A stretch of 57,567 nucleotides of DNA from an uncultured Bacteroidota bacterium (GTDB taxonomy: Bacteria; Bacteroidota; Bacteroidia; Chitinophagales; Chitinophagaceae). The notes beneath the pieces are model-generated. The model was not told the DNA's origin. It did no database searches and was given only the letters and a program-made list of their open reading frames with translations. Shown piece after piece: positions 7,528 to 16,996 of this stretch (position 1 is the first letter of the stretch; each line of letters opens with the position of its first letter). The stretch is from assembly GCA_903887415.1 (NCBI GenBank), contig CAISPO010000047.1, forward strand, positions 1-57,567, written 5' to 3'. The position numbers and the translations under genes were made by a program.

Positions 7528-8691
7528 TTATTTCTCCCGTTCCGTAAACCGCTCCCTCAACTTCATCACCGGGTACTCATAATATTTATACAATGCGGAA
7601 GACAGGCCGATCACTATAGCCCAATACAACAGATAATATAAAGCTGCCGCGTGCATGGATACCGGTTTCATGTAGCAAAAAAATGGAATGAAGACCAGCG
7701 AATAATGTACCAGGTACATGGAATAAGATATCTTGCTGATGTGGGTAAAAAAGCGGGAAGCATATTTGTTACTTATTGCCCGGATATTGTTTGCAAATGG
7801 CAGCCATAGCGAGAAGAACAGGGGTATCAATAAATATAGAAATGCATCGCTCGCGAATCGAATAGTGTGGCTTTGCGAATCGGTTATGTTTATTCGGGGA
7901 TCAGTAATGAGCCACGTGATCAATATTATGCCTGCCATCCCTGCTCCCAGCAGGATGTTCTTTAGTTTATTAAGAACGGTATTGTAGTAATGGTTGAAGT
8001 AAGCAATGAGCACCCCATACATAACGGCATCGAGCCGGAATAGCACTACTTTTCTTATTCCTGCATCCTGGTCGGGCCCATTAAGAGGATGAAAAGCGTT
8101 GATGAACCTTAATACCAGGAATACCGCAAGATACCCTGCAAAAACCCGGAACAGAAACTTCTTTTTATTTGATGGTTTGAAAGTTAATGCAGAAAGATAC
8201 ATAGCCACCGGAAGTGTGAGATAAAACCATTCCTCTACCGACAGGCTCCATGCTTCCCCGAAAAAAAACATCGGATGGGGATGCCAAAGATTTTGGATGA
8301 ACAAGTAATAAAAGGCCTTGCTCGTCTCGTGGCTTCGCAGGCCGAGCAACTGATACAGGACAATATCAACGGTAAGAATGAGCCAGTAGAGCGGGAGTGT
8401 ACGAAACCACCTTCGTACCCAGAAGTTGCCCACATCGCGGAATGAAAAGGTATCCGTTTGCAGGAATGTCCTGATGAGGATATTACCGATAAGGAAACCG
8501 CTTAAAACAAAAAACAGCTCTACTCCAAGTAAGCCAAAAGAACGGGCATACCCGGTAAAACCACGTATCACGCTTCCTAAAGCACCTGCATTGGCCAGGC
8601 GCAGCAGGTACTCGGACGAATGCGCGATCACTACCGCCAGTATAGCGACAGATCTGATGACATCTAGGCCGGGTATTCTTTTGGAAGTCAA
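7528..8691 (-). CDS. Acyltransferase 3 family (OafA/YrhL-like) membrane protein
   Basis: A 387-residue integral membrane acyltransferase. The N-terminus has the family signature: RIPGLDVIRSVAILAVVIAHSS, with the catalytic-type His in the first helix, followed by GVELFFVLSGFLIG and WVRRWFRTLPLYWL. About ten membrane helices follow, including EAWSLSVEEWFY. These enzymes transfer acetyl or other acyl groups to surface sugars or lipids. No ATG exists in frame before the conserved motif, so translation must start at the TTG at 8691. The downstream convergent spacer (7441-7527) is short and featureless. The substrate is unknown. Confidence 0.9.
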   Translation of the reverse strand: MTSKRIPGLDVIRSVAILAVVIAHSSEYLLRLANAGALGSVIRGFTGYARSFGLLGVELFFVLSGFLIGNILIRTFLQTDTFSFRDVGNFWVRRWFRTLPLYWLILTVDIVLYQLLGLRSHETSKAFYYLFIQNLWHPHPMFFFGEAWSLSVEEWFYLTLPVAMYLSALTFKPSNKKKFLFRVFAGYLAVFLVLRFINAFHPLNGPDQDAGIRKVVLFRLDAVMYGVLIAYFNHYYNTVLNKLKNILLGAGMAGIILITWLITDPRINITDSQSHTIRFASDAFLYLLIPLFFSLWLPFANNIRAISNKYASRFFTHISKISYSMYLVHYSLVFIPFFCYMKPVSMHAAALYYLLYWAIVIGLSSALYKYYEYPVMKLRERFTEREK

Positions 8692-8751
8692 GCAGTTGGT
8701 ATTTGTTCTATAAATTCCGGCAGTAAAGTTGCCTATTATTTCTTCCTTCCT

Positions 8752-8790
8752 AAAAAAATCCCCTTAGCGCATCGGCTAAGGGGATTTCTT
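8752..8790 (-). terminator. Intrinsic terminator after the PKD/CHU_C protein
   Basis: AAATCCCCTTAGC (8756-8768) and GCTAAGGGGATTT (8775-8787) form a perfect 13-base stem with a 6-base loop; on the minus strand it is followed by a T run. It closes the transcript of the gene at 8810-12202 and separates it from the acyltransferase downstream. Confidence 0.9.
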
Positions 8791-8809
8791 AAAACGGGTG
8801 ATTGAAATA

Positions 8810-11800
8810 TTATCGCAGGAGGGTCACATTGCCCTGGTGATGTTCCATCTGGCCATCTTTGAAGGTGGCGTCAATAATGTACACATAGACTGCTTCTGGT
8901 TGTGGTTGGCCATTGAATGTGCCATCCCAACCCCTGCCATCAAGGCTAGTGGTCTGATATACGAGTTGCCCCCAGCGGTTATAGATATTTATGCTGACAG
9001 AAGTTAAGCCCCTGGTAAGAAGCTGGCGCGGATAGAAGTAATCATTAACGCCATCGCCATTTGGTGTAAATACGTTTGGAATGTCCATGTAGCAATCTTT
9101 CTGCACCCATACGGTATCAGATGAAGAGCAACCATTCATAGTTACTACAGTATAGTAATACCCTGGTTTTGTAACTACTATTGAAGAGGACGTTTCACCG
9201 GTATTCCATAGCCAGCTTGCACCCAATCCTGCATCATTCTGGTTGTCTGCCAGTATTATAGAATTGCTGCCGGGGCATATGGAAGTATCAGGGCCCAGGT
9301 AAATATCCGGGTAGCTGAATACATTGATGATCTTGGTAGCTGTAGTCTCCGGGCAGGCCCTGTATTGAGCAGTTACCGTAACAATAAATTGCCCTGCCTG
9401 GTCAAAGCCATGCAGTATAGGGTTCACATTGATCATGCTGAAGCCATCGCTTATAGACCATATGTCACCCGTAGAACCTTCTGTGGCATAAGTGGCAGTG
9501 AACGTGATGTCTTTGCCGCGGCATACTGTAGTATCGGTAGCCTGCATCGTAATATTGCTTATGGTGTCCACCACCACTGTTTGCACAAAGGTGTCGCTGC
9601 AAGGCACAAAATTCGTTTCTACTAGCGTCACGGTATAAACGCCGGTATTATTATACACATTGGCCGGAGTAGTGCCCACTGATGAATTACCGTTACCGAA
9701 ATTCCAGGTATAGATTGTCGCAGCACTATCTGGCGGGCTCAGGTTGATGGACGTATTGGTAAAGTTAACCGGTGTAAGCTGGCACACATAAGGAGCAGGC
9801 GTGAATGTATAGGAAGCCTGTATGTAGTTCAGCAGCTTAAGATTAGCAAAAACGCTGTCCACACATACACCATTGGTAGCATACAGCTTCACTGAAAACG
9901 CAGTATCTGTAAGGCTGTTGTTATAGATATGGTTCGGGTTTTGAGCCGTGTCTGTATATCCGTCGCCGAAATACCAGTGATAAGTGAGCACGTGGTCGGA
10001 GTCCGACAAATTATCGTTTGTAAACAATACGGTATCCCCATGACAGCCATAGTGTATGACATCAGTAAATACATCATTTAGTTTCGGGCCGGTCAAAGTA
10101 ACGCCTATCAATGGCAACGTCTGGCATACACTGTCCGTGCGTGCAAAGAAGTTCGTGTATGTGGCACCATCGCATAGCGCAGTGAACAGCACCATACTGT
10201 CTGGCCCTACATAGTAGCTCACAGAAGTAGCCGTACCGTTATAAGTATAGTATATGGTATCAAGCTGGTTAGGATTAAGCCCATACAGCGTTATAGCGCC
10301 ATTACATGCACCGCAACGGTTCGGGTTTACTGATGATAGCGCCCGTATCGGGAACGGAGGGTTCACCAGCACCAGCGGCCCAATGGGGTCCGACTTACAG
10401 AATCCGTAACTGACTATAATATTACCGTAAGATCCTGCCAGCATAGATATAGGCGGATTCGGGAAAGTAATGGTGCCGCCCGGCCCTACCGTTTGCCAGA
10501 ATAGCGTCTGCGCTACACCATTATAGTCCCACCTCACGGTATCTATCGCCCCTGGTACAAGATTTGAGAGCGTGATCGTTCCATCGGTAGCGCCGCAATA
10601 AGTGGGATTTGTGGTTGCAGCCACAGGCACAATAGGTGTCGGCGGATTAACCGTCACAACAATATATGCGCCGCATTCATGAGAAACATCCGTAAAAATG
10701 CTGATGGTGTCTGTGCCAGGGTTAAGCGTATCAGAAAAGGCCACCGAATCCACAAATCGCTGGAAAGTATCCAACCCATTGCCGGAGACATCTATCGTCC
10801 AGGGCTTGCCTGTCCCTCCGGGCGTTAATGTTACGACTTCACCCAGCAGGCAAGTGGCGGGTGAGACGACAGCATAGGTGATCGAGGGTACCGGGTAGAT
10901 ATTGATCGAATAGGCTTGCGTGGTATTGCCCGTAAGCGGACAGTTATTGTCCTGCATATGTATGAAAAATGTGTAGAGCCCGGGCGTCATAGACGCGGTA
11001 TTGCCGCATACCGTCACAGTAGGATGGTTTGTACCGTTTGCGGTTACCGTATAGGTCATACCACTGGTAAGGCCGGTAACCGTAAGTGTGATCAGGTTTG
11101 AGGTATCCGCAGGTTCTGTTGCTGCATAGGTCACACACCATGCGCCCGCATTGCCGCATATGTGGTAGTGCGTCGGGTCGTCAACAATAACACCGCTGCT
11201 GTCTGTAAGCGCGGAAACAGGAGCCGGGTTCGTGCAGGGAAGTACCACAAAAGTCATCTCGCGCTGGCAGGTGCCCACAAAAGTATCGTTCCGGTACTCT
11301 TCAATGTTGTAAACCACCACCGAACGCTGAGTCACTGTTGGATAAAAGCATATTTGCCCGGTAGCCGGGTCGAAGTAATAGGACGGCGGCGGCGTAACGT
11401 CCTGGAGCGGCGTGGCCCCGGTAAGGGCTTGTCCTGTCCAGGCGACATCAGTCGTGATATAGGTCAGCGGTGCGCCAACAGCGCAGGCGGCCGCACTTCC
11501 TCCGTCATCACTGCCATTTGTAGGCGGCACAAGTGCAAACCTTAAGCTGTCGCCATCAGGGTCAAGTGCGCCCGGATTGTAACAGTCAGTACTATTGAGG
11601 CAAAAGAATGGTGTAGGTACCACGGTAAGCAGCGGGCTGGTGTTATGGCTGTAGATCCCGGAGCCTGAATTGTTCAAAGTATCGATCAATTGCATGATAG
11701 AGCTTCCAGGCGCTGTGATATTTGTGATTGAAGCTGCCCTACCTGAAGCGGATGCCCCGCCATTGTCGCCGGTATAAACAAAACGCCAGTAACGGGAAGT

Positions 11801-12202
11801 ATGCGGAAGGGTAACACTTCCTGTATAAACGAATTTCGTGATCCCCGGAATAGTAGAAGAAGCCACATGGCATTGTGTCAGCGCAGAATCGGCTGGGCAT
11901 ACCGGCGTTATCTCCACGCCTGCGGTTGGCGCCACTATTGCGAGGTGTATGGTTGTATAATAAGTGCCCCCATCCCATATGCAGACATACGGAGTTGCAG
12001 CAGGCAGTGTGCTGTAAGCCGCGCTGCTTGCAGTACCGCAGTTTCCATAGAGGATAACAGTTACATTGTATTGATTGCCGGTAACCCAGGTATAATACAA
12101 ATCACAACCCACAATGTGCGATGCGAAAGTGGTAAGGTGCATACACAACAACGCTACGGAGCAGATAAGGCCGCGAAAACAAGCAGGTAATAATTTTTTC
12201 AT
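8810..12202 (-). CDS. PKD-domain surface protein with type IX secretion (CHU_C) domain
   Basis: A secreted 1130-residue protein. It has a signal peptide (MKKLLPACF, hydrophobic core, TTFAS) and a long beta-rich N-terminal region with many Cys and DPDGDSLRF, VVYNIEEYRND and CFYPTV motifs seen in large gliding-associated proteins. Cys-containing Ig-like repeats follow (about 430-700; CGATDGTITLSNL and CGACNGAITLYGL are paired repeats), then two PKD domains (YHWYFGDG near 750 and YTWNFGNG near 840) and another beta module. The last 90 residues are the gliding-motility-associated C-terminal domain (NVFTPNGDGVND, INIYNRWGQLVY), a type B signal for the type IX secretion system. The protein is probably exported to the cell surface. 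It is an adhesin candidate; the ligand is unknown. Confidence 0.92.
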   Translation of the reverse strand: MKKLLPACFRGLICSVALLCMHLTTFASHIVGCDLYYTWVTGNQYNVTVILYGNCGTASSAAYSTLPAATPYVCIWDGGTYYTTIHLAIVAPTAGVEITPVCPADSALTQCHVASSTIPGITKFVYTGSVTLPHTSRYWRFVYTGDNGGASASGRAASITNITAPGSSIMQLIDTLNNSGSGIYSHNTSPLLTVVPTPFFCLNSTDCYNPGALDPDGDSLRFALVPPTNGSDDGGSAAACAVGAPLTYITTDVAWTGQALTGATPLQDVTPPPSYYFDPATGQICFYPTVTQRSVVVYNIEEYRNDTFVGTCQREMTFVVLPCTNPAPVSALTDSSGVIVDDPTHYHICGNAGAWCVTYAATEPADTSNLITLTVTGLTSGMTYTVTANGTNHPTVTVCGNTASMTPGLYTFFIHMQDNNCPLTGNTTQAYSINIYPVPSITYAVVSPATCLLGEVVTLTPGGTGKPWTIDVSGNGLDTFQRFVDSVAFSDTLNPGTDTISIFTDVSHECGAYIVVTVNPPTPIVPVAATTNPTYCGATDGTITLSNLVPGAIDTVRWDYNGVAQTLFWQTVGPGGTITFPNPPISMLAGSYGNIIVSYGFCKSDPIGPLVLVNPPFPIRALSSVNPNRCGACNGAITLYGLNPNQLDTIYYTYNGTATSVSYYVGPDSMVLFTALCDGATYTNFFARTDSVCQTLPLIGVTLTGPKLNDVFTDVIHYGCHGDTVLFTNDNLSDSDHVLTYHWYFGDGYTDTAQNPNHIYNNSLTDTAFSVKLYATNGVCVDSVFANLKLLNYIQASYTFTPAPYVCQLTPVNFTNTSINLSPPDSAATIYTWNFGNGNSSVGTTPANVYNNTGVYTVTLVETNFVPCSDTFVQTVVVDTISNITMQATDTTVCRGKDITFTATYATEGSTGDIWSISDGFSMINVNPILHGFDQAGQFIVTVTAQYRACPETTATKIINVFSYPDIYLGPDTSICPGSNSIILADNQNDAGLGASWLWNTGETSSSIVVTKPGYYYTVVTMNGCSSSDTVWVQKDCYMDIPNVFTPNGDGVNDYFYPRQLLTRGLTSVSINIYNRWGQLVYQTTSLDGRGWDGTFNGQPQPEAVYVYIIDATFKDGQMEHHQGNVTLLR

Positions 12203-12494
12203 AAAAAGGACAATAAATAAAGTGAGTTATAATTCTTTCAACCTTCTTCTACTATAGCAGATAGACAGTCAAAAATGATCAAATGGTTTGTATCGGTTCC
12301 AAAATAATTCCTCCCTCCTTATAAAAGAGGAGAAAAACACGGGATAAAGTTAATTTTTTTCAATCCATAAACAATGGTAAAGTAAAGATTTATTTTGGTT
12401 TAATTTGTCTGGACAATATAAATATTGATTTATTAAAATGTGTGTATGATAACCAGGCTGTAGGGGAAATAACACAAAGGGCACGAAGTTTAAT

Positions 12495-12552
12495 CACTAA
12501 GGGTACAAAAATAAGTATGGTGATCTTTGTGAATCTTTTTGTGGCCTTAGTG
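12495..12552. repeat. CACTAAGG...CCTTAGTG inverted repeat
   Basis: CACTAAGGGTACAAAAA (12495-12511) pairs with TTTTTGTGGCCTTAGTG (12536-12552) at 15 of 17 positions, with further CACAAAG/CTTTGTG pairing outside and inside. The wording resembles the CGCAAAG-type elements at 25079-25160, 26281-26334 and 37250-37303. Confidence 0.55.
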
Positions 12553-12758
12553 GTAAAAAGTAGTTATATGAATTTTTGCAGGTTTCGCATAAATGCAGTG
12601 ATTTTAGAAAGGTCGCCGGAACCAAGAAGATATTTTTTTAAAATATAATTTACTTCACTGCTCCGGAATTCATAAGTATAACAATATTCTAGTTTAATAC
12701 TATTTTATGAAAAAACACCGAAAGTTTGAAAGGGGCTTTTATTTTTTATATTAAATCC

Positions 12759-12766
12759 TATCTTTG
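12759..12766 (+). promoter_or_regulatory. Candidate -7 box for secDF
   Basis: TATCTTTG fits the Bacteroidota -7 consensus TAnnTTTG, 81 bases upstream of the secDF start. No good TTG -33 element is seen at the expected distance, so the call rests on the -7 box alone. Confidence 0.45.
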
Positions 12767-12847
12767 CAGCCCTTGAGCCGGAACGGTTATATAAAAAGTA
12801 ACATCCGAGCAGGCATTTTATTATACTGATAATCATAACAAGAACCC

Positions 12848-15800
12848 ATGCATTTAAAAGGTTTGGTGAAGTTTTTTACTGTCGCGCTTATAGCTATATC
12901 GCTGTACCAGCTATCCCTGACATTAGTAGTCCGTAACGAGGAAAAGAAAATGCACGCGCAGGCCATGCGCGAAGCAAAAGCGGATGACCCCGCCGCATCA
13001 GGCACCGCGCTGGATAAGCTCGTTGACAACTACTACCAGTCTATTACAGACAGTATGCAGGGCGAAGTGATCTTCAGCATTCCCGTGCTGAAAAAATACA
13101 CTTACCAGGCTGCAAAAGCAGAAGAGCTGAGCCTTGGCCTTGACCTGCAGGGCGGTATGAACGTGACGCTGGAAGTAAGCCTCGATGACCTCGTGCGCTC
13201 CATGTCCAACAACCCGCGCGATGTGGCATTAAATAAAGCCATTGCTGACGCCAATGCCGCGAAAGCGAACAGCGAAGCCAATTTTATAACCCTGTTTGGT
13301 GAAACCTTCCAGAAGGAAAACCCGAGCGTGAACATGGCTTACCTGTTTACAAAGCCTTCTGAAAAAGACATTACGCTGGCATCCACCAACCAGGATGTGC
13401 TGGCTAAGCTGAATAAAGAAGCGAAGGACGCGATCACCCGTACTTATAATGTACTGCAGACGCGTATCGATAAATTCGGCGTTGCCAGCCATCACCTGAA
13501 CCTTGATGAGGCCAAAGGCATTATATCTGTGGAGCTCGCCGGTGTGCATAACCCGGATCGCGTGCGTACAATATTACAGGCAACTGCGAAACTCCAGTTT
13601 TTTGAAACGTACACTAACCCGGAAATTTGCCAGTTACTGATAAACGCGAACGAAACACTGGCTAATTATTTATCCGGTACAACAGATACTACTGCCGCAG
13701 CCGATTCTGCAAAAACTGCCGGCCTGGACTCAACCAAGAGCAAGAGCGCATCTGATACCGGGAGCCTTAAGAGTGTACTTGCAGGCGGCAGTAAAGGCGG
13801 TGCAAATACCGCTGATACTACCAAATCTAAAGAACTGGAAGCAGACAAAAAATATCCTCTTACCAGGCTGATACAGCTAATGGCTACACAGCAGGAAGGC
13901 GTTCTGCCTGGTCCGGTTGTGGGCTATGTGTTGAAAAGGGACACGGGTAAAGTAAATAAATACCTCTCCCTGGATGTAGTAAAAAGCAAATTCCCGGCAA
14001 ACGTTCATTTTGCATATGGCATTGAAGACAGTAAGAAAAACCATGACCCCAACGCAAGGCTCCCGCTATATGCGCTGAAGGTACCTATGGGTGGTACAGC
14101 AAAGCTGGAAGGCGATCATATCACCTCTGCCCGCAATGACTTCGACCCGCTTACCGGCAAGCCCGATGTGACCATGGAAATGGATATCACCGGCGCCCGT
14201 ATCTGGAAGGATATGACCGGCCGCATAGCTGAAGCCAAAGGCTTTATAGCAGTAGTGCTTGATGACCGTGTTTATTCAAGCCCCAGTGTAACCAATGAGA
14301 TCAGCGGCGGCAACACCGAAATATCCGGCAACTTCGATGTGAATGAAGCTACTGACCTTGCAAACATCCTGAAGTCTGGTAAGCTGCCCGCACCCGCGCA
14401 CATAGTGCAGGAGCAGGTAGTAGGGCCTACCCTCGGCGCTGAGAATATCGACAAGGGTATGAACTCACTTATCATCTCCTTTGTTGTGATTTTCGCGCTG
14501 ATGCTATTGTATTATAATACCGGCGGTATCATAGCAGACGTTTCTCTTATCCTCAACCTGATATTTACTGTAGGTGTGCTTGCCGCGCTCCATGCCACGC
14601 TTACTATGGCGGGCATAGCGGGCCTTGTGCTTACCGTAGGTATGGCGGTGGATACCAACGTTATCATCTTTGAGCGTATCAAGGAGGAGCTGACGCTTGG
14701 CAAGAGCTACCAGCAGGCTGTGTCCGACGGCTACAAGCGTTCTTATGCGCCTGTGCTTGACGGCCACATCACCGTATTGATCACGGCCATCATCCTCTTC
14801 GTATTCGGCCTTGGCCCTGTTAAGGGTTTTGCTACCACCCAGATCATAGGTATCTTATTATCCCTGTTCTGCGGTATCCTTGTATCGCGCCTTGTTACAG
14901 ATATGTACACCAAGCGCGAGCGCCACTTCAAATATTTTACCGGCCTTTCCAAGAGCATTTTCAAGAAGGCGCATTTCAAATTCGTTGAGGCGAGGAAATA
15001 TACTTACTTTATTACTATTGCTGTGCTGCTCATGGGGGCAAGTACCTGGTTTACCGGGTTTGAGCAGGGCGTGGAGTTTAAGGGTGGCCGCAGCTATACC
15101 ATAAAGTTCGACCAGAAGTATAAGACCGAAGATGTGCGCGAAAAAATGAAATCTTATTTCGGTGAGCGTCCTATAGTGAAAACAGTGGGCACTAACAATG
15201 AGCTGAACATCACTACATCTTATCTCATCACCACTCCGGGCCAGGGCATACAGCAGAAGGTGGACTCCACGTTATGGATGGGCCTCACGAAGGAGCACCT
15301 GATACCGGATGGCACCACATTTGCAAACTTTAATGCTAAATACCTTCAGAGCTCACAAACAGTATTGCCTACCATCTCTGATGACCTGAAGGCTGGCGCT
15401 GTGAAAGCTACTATCATTTCGCTGATCGCGATATTCCTGTACATACTGCTTCGTTTCCGTAAATGGCAGTATTCATTAGGTACGCTGCTTTCATTGCTGC
15501 ATGACGTATGCCTTACCCTGGCCGTGTTCTCTTACTTCAAAGGCAAGGTGCCATTCGCACTGGAAATAGACCAGCACTTTATTGCCGCTATCCTAACGGT
15601 GATCGGCTTCTCGATGAATGATACCGTTATCGTGTTCGACCGTATCCGCGAGTATTTCCGCAAGTCGCCAGATGAAGACAAGGCCAGCGTTATCAACCGC
15701 GCCATCAATGATACACTGAGCCGTACTATCATGACTTCGTTATGTGTGTTTATCACCCTGCTTATATTGTTCATCTTTGGTGGTGAAGCAACGAGAGGCT

Positions 15801-15952
15801 TTGCGTTTGCGATGCTTATAGGAGTATTCACCGGTACTTATTCTTCGATATTCGTGGCAGCGCCTGTACTTGTCGATATGGACAAGAAAGGCTCACTGAA
15901 GCAGGAAGTGGACCGCGAAGCGCGTGTAGAAGAGCTGAAAAAACTGGCCTAG
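12848..15952 (+). CDS. secDF: Protein translocase subunit SecDF (fusion)
   Basis: A 1034-residue fusion of SecD and SecF, the form usual in Bacteroidota. After a first membrane helix (about 5-25) comes GLDLQGGMNVTLEV, the SecD D1 signature. A periplasmic P1 domain follows, with the core helix bundle ending near DITGARIW and DDRVYSSPSV, then the SecD helices (AGLVLTVGMAVDTNVIIFERIKEEL). SecF begins near residue 710 (FKYFTGLSKSIFKKAHFKF) and contains GVEFKGGRSY and IGFSMNDTVIVFDRIREYF. The protein uses the proton gradient to pull proteins through SecYEG. A Ser/Thr/Ala/Lys-rich insert at about residues 275-330 is unlike the surrounding sequence. It is transcribed alone: a -7 box lies upstream and a terminator downstream. 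Confidence 0.96.
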   Translation: MHLKGLVKFFTVALIAISLYQLSLTLVVRNEEKKMHAQAMREAKADDPAASGTALDKLVDNYYQSITDSMQGEVIFSIPVLKKYTYQAAKAEELSLGLDLQGGMNVTLEVSLDDLVRSMSNNPRDVALNKAIADANAAKANSEANFITLFGETFQKENPSVNMAYLFTKPSEKDITLASTNQDVLAKLNKEAKDAITRTYNVLQTRIDKFGVASHHLNLDEAKGIISVELAGVHNPDRVRTILQATAKLQFFETYTNPEICQLLINANETLANYLSGTTDTTAAADSAKTAGLDSTKSKSASDTGSLKSVLAGGSKGGANTADTTKSKELEADKKYPLTRLIQLMATQQEGVLPGPVVGYVLKRDTGKVNKYLSLDVVKSKFPANVHFAYGIEDSKKNHDPNARLPLYALKVPMGGTAKLEGDHITSARNDFDPLTGKPDVTMEMDITGARIWKDMTGRIAEAKGFIAVVLDDRVYSSPSVTNEISGGNTEISGNFDVNEATDLANILKSGKLPAPAHIVQEQVVGPTLGAENIDKGMNSLIISFVVIFALMLLYYNTGGIIADVSLILNLIFTVGVLAALHATLTMAGIAGLVLTVGMAVDTNVIIFERIKEELTLGKSYQQAVSDGYKRSYAPVLDGHITVLITAIILFVFGLGPVKGFATTQIIGILLSLFCGILVSRLVTDMYTKRERHFKYFTGLSKSIFKKAHFKFVEARKYTYFITIAVLLMGASTWFTGFEQGVEFKGGRSYTIKFDQKYKTEDVREKMKSYFGERPIVKTVGTNNELNITTSYLITTPGQGIQQKVDSTLWMGLTKEHLIPDGTTFANFNAKYLQSSQTVLPTISDDLKAGAVKATIISLIAIFLYILLRFRKWQYSLGTLLSLLHDVCLTLAVFSYFKGKVPFALEIDQHFIAAILTVIGFSMNDTVIVFDRIREYFRKSPDEDKASVINRAINDTLSRTIMTSLCVFITLLILFIFGGEATRGFAFAMLIGVFTGTYSSIFVAAPVLVDMDKKGSLKQEVDREARVEELKKLA

Positions 15953-15990
15953 GAAATTCCAGAAAAAAATTCCAGATTCCAAGAGGAAAG

Positions 15991-16024
15991 ATCCCATCCT
16001 GCAACGGGTGGGATTTTTTTTTTA
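15991..16024 (+). terminator. Intrinsic terminator after secDF
   Basis: ATCCCATCC (15991-15999) pairs with GGGTGGGAT (16006-16014) with one wobble and is followed by ten T. Confidence 0.88.
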
Positions 16025-16088
16025 AAATGTTTTTGGGATTTGATTTTTTTGGAATTTGGAATTTTCTTTTTGGGATTTTTGTTTCCCC

Positions 16089-16096
16089 TACCTTTG
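16089..16096 (+). promoter_or_regulatory. Candidate -7 box for the mlaE-type gene
   Basis: TACCTTTG, then CACCCGTTATG. The box ends only 8 bases before the ATG at 16105. If the box sits at -7, transcription starts within a few bases of the start codon, giving a leaderless or nearly leaderless mRNA. Confidence 0.5.
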
Positions 16097-16104
16097 CACC
16101 CGTT

Positions 16105-16845
16105 ATGAAGCGTTTTTTCGGGCATTTTGGCAAGATAGTTTTAATGGTTTGGGGCGGCTTCAGCAAACCCGAAAACCTTAAAGTCTATTGGATCGAATTT
16201 ATGGAGCAGTGCATGGATATTGGCATTGGCTCGCTTCCTATCGTAGTTATTATTTCCCTGTTCATGGGCATGGTAATGACGGTACAGTTTGCTTACCAGC
16301 TCATCAGCCCATTGATACCTAAATCCGTGATAGGTACGCTGGTAAGGGATTCTACTATTATTGAGTTTTCACCTACTCTTGTTTGTATCGTGCTTGCCGG
16401 CGTTATTGGTTCAAAGATCGCCTCTGAGCTCGGTAATATGCGGGTAAGCGAGCAGATAGATGCGTTGGAGATAATGGGCATCAATACCAGGACCTACCTT
16501 GTTATGCCCAAGATACTTGCCGGTATGATCATGATCCCGTGCCTTATTATCATCTCCATAGCTATAAGCATATGGGGCGGTTATCTTGCCGGCATGTTCT
16601 CCAACATCCTTACCCGTCAGCAATTCTTCCTGGGGCTTACTACGGGCTTCAATTCGTACAACCTCTTTTTTGCTATAATAAAGGCGTTTACTTTCTCTTT
16701 CTTTATCACCATTATCCCCGCCTACTACGGCTATAATGTAGAGGGTGGTGCCCTGGAGATAGGCCGGTCGTCCACCAAAGCCGTGGTGCTTACCTGTGTT
16801 ATGATCCTCTGCGCTGATTATGGGTTGTCGATCCTGTTATTGTAA
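16105..16845 (+). CDS. MlaE-family ABC transporter permease
   Basis: A 246-residue membrane protein of the MlaE (YrbE) permease family, with five to six helices. Landmarks are the N-terminal amphipathic helix with EFMEQCMDIGIGSLPIV, then FMGMVMTVQFAYQL, the conserved loop VLAGVIGSKIASELGNMRVSEQIDALEIMG that contacts the ATPase, and TYLVMPKILAGMIMIPCL. The family moves phospholipids between membranes in Gram-negative bacteria, together with an MlaF ATPase and an MlaD MCE protein. Neither partner is adjacent: the next gene is an unrelated HTH protein. I chose the ATG at 16105 because the frame upstream (to 16027) reads through the low-complexity spacer and the -7 box. Confidence 0.9.
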   Translation: MKRFFGHFGKIVLMVWGGFSKPENLKVYWIEFMEQCMDIGIGSLPIVVIISLFMGMVMTVQFAYQLISPLIPKSVIGTLVRDSTIIEFSPTLVCIVLAGVIGSKIASELGNMRVSEQIDALEIMGINTRTYLVMPKILAGMIMIPCLIIISIAISIWGGYLAGMFSNILTRQQFFLGLTTGFNSYNLFFAIIKAFTFSFFITIIPAYYGYNVEGGALEIGRSSTKAVVLTCVMILCADYGLSILLL

Positions 16846-16996
16846 ATAGGCCCGGGTCTCTTTGTTGCTCCTTATAATATCTTATGTAATTCCTTTATTG
16901 GATACGGGAAAAATACCCTTTTTAAATCAAGGATAACCACGTTAACAACGGATGGTTCTGTGTGCAATTTTACATCAGCATTAAACGCACAGGATC

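Larger units (their letters stand above)
12203..12847. other. 645-base divergent spacer
   Basis: Separates the divergent PKD protein and secDF. It is AT-rich, with a CACTAAGG/CCTTAGTG inverted repeat (12495-12552) and a TATCTTTG box (12759-12766) near secDF. A 68-codon frame at 12442-12648 overlaps the inverted repeat and shows no protein-like features, so I do not call it. The stretch 12560-12720 holds nothing I recognise. Confidence 0.6.

Noticed and set aside
12442-12648. 68-codon frame in the secDF spacer
   Set aside because: Overlaps an inverted repeat and lacks a leader or any protein-like pattern.
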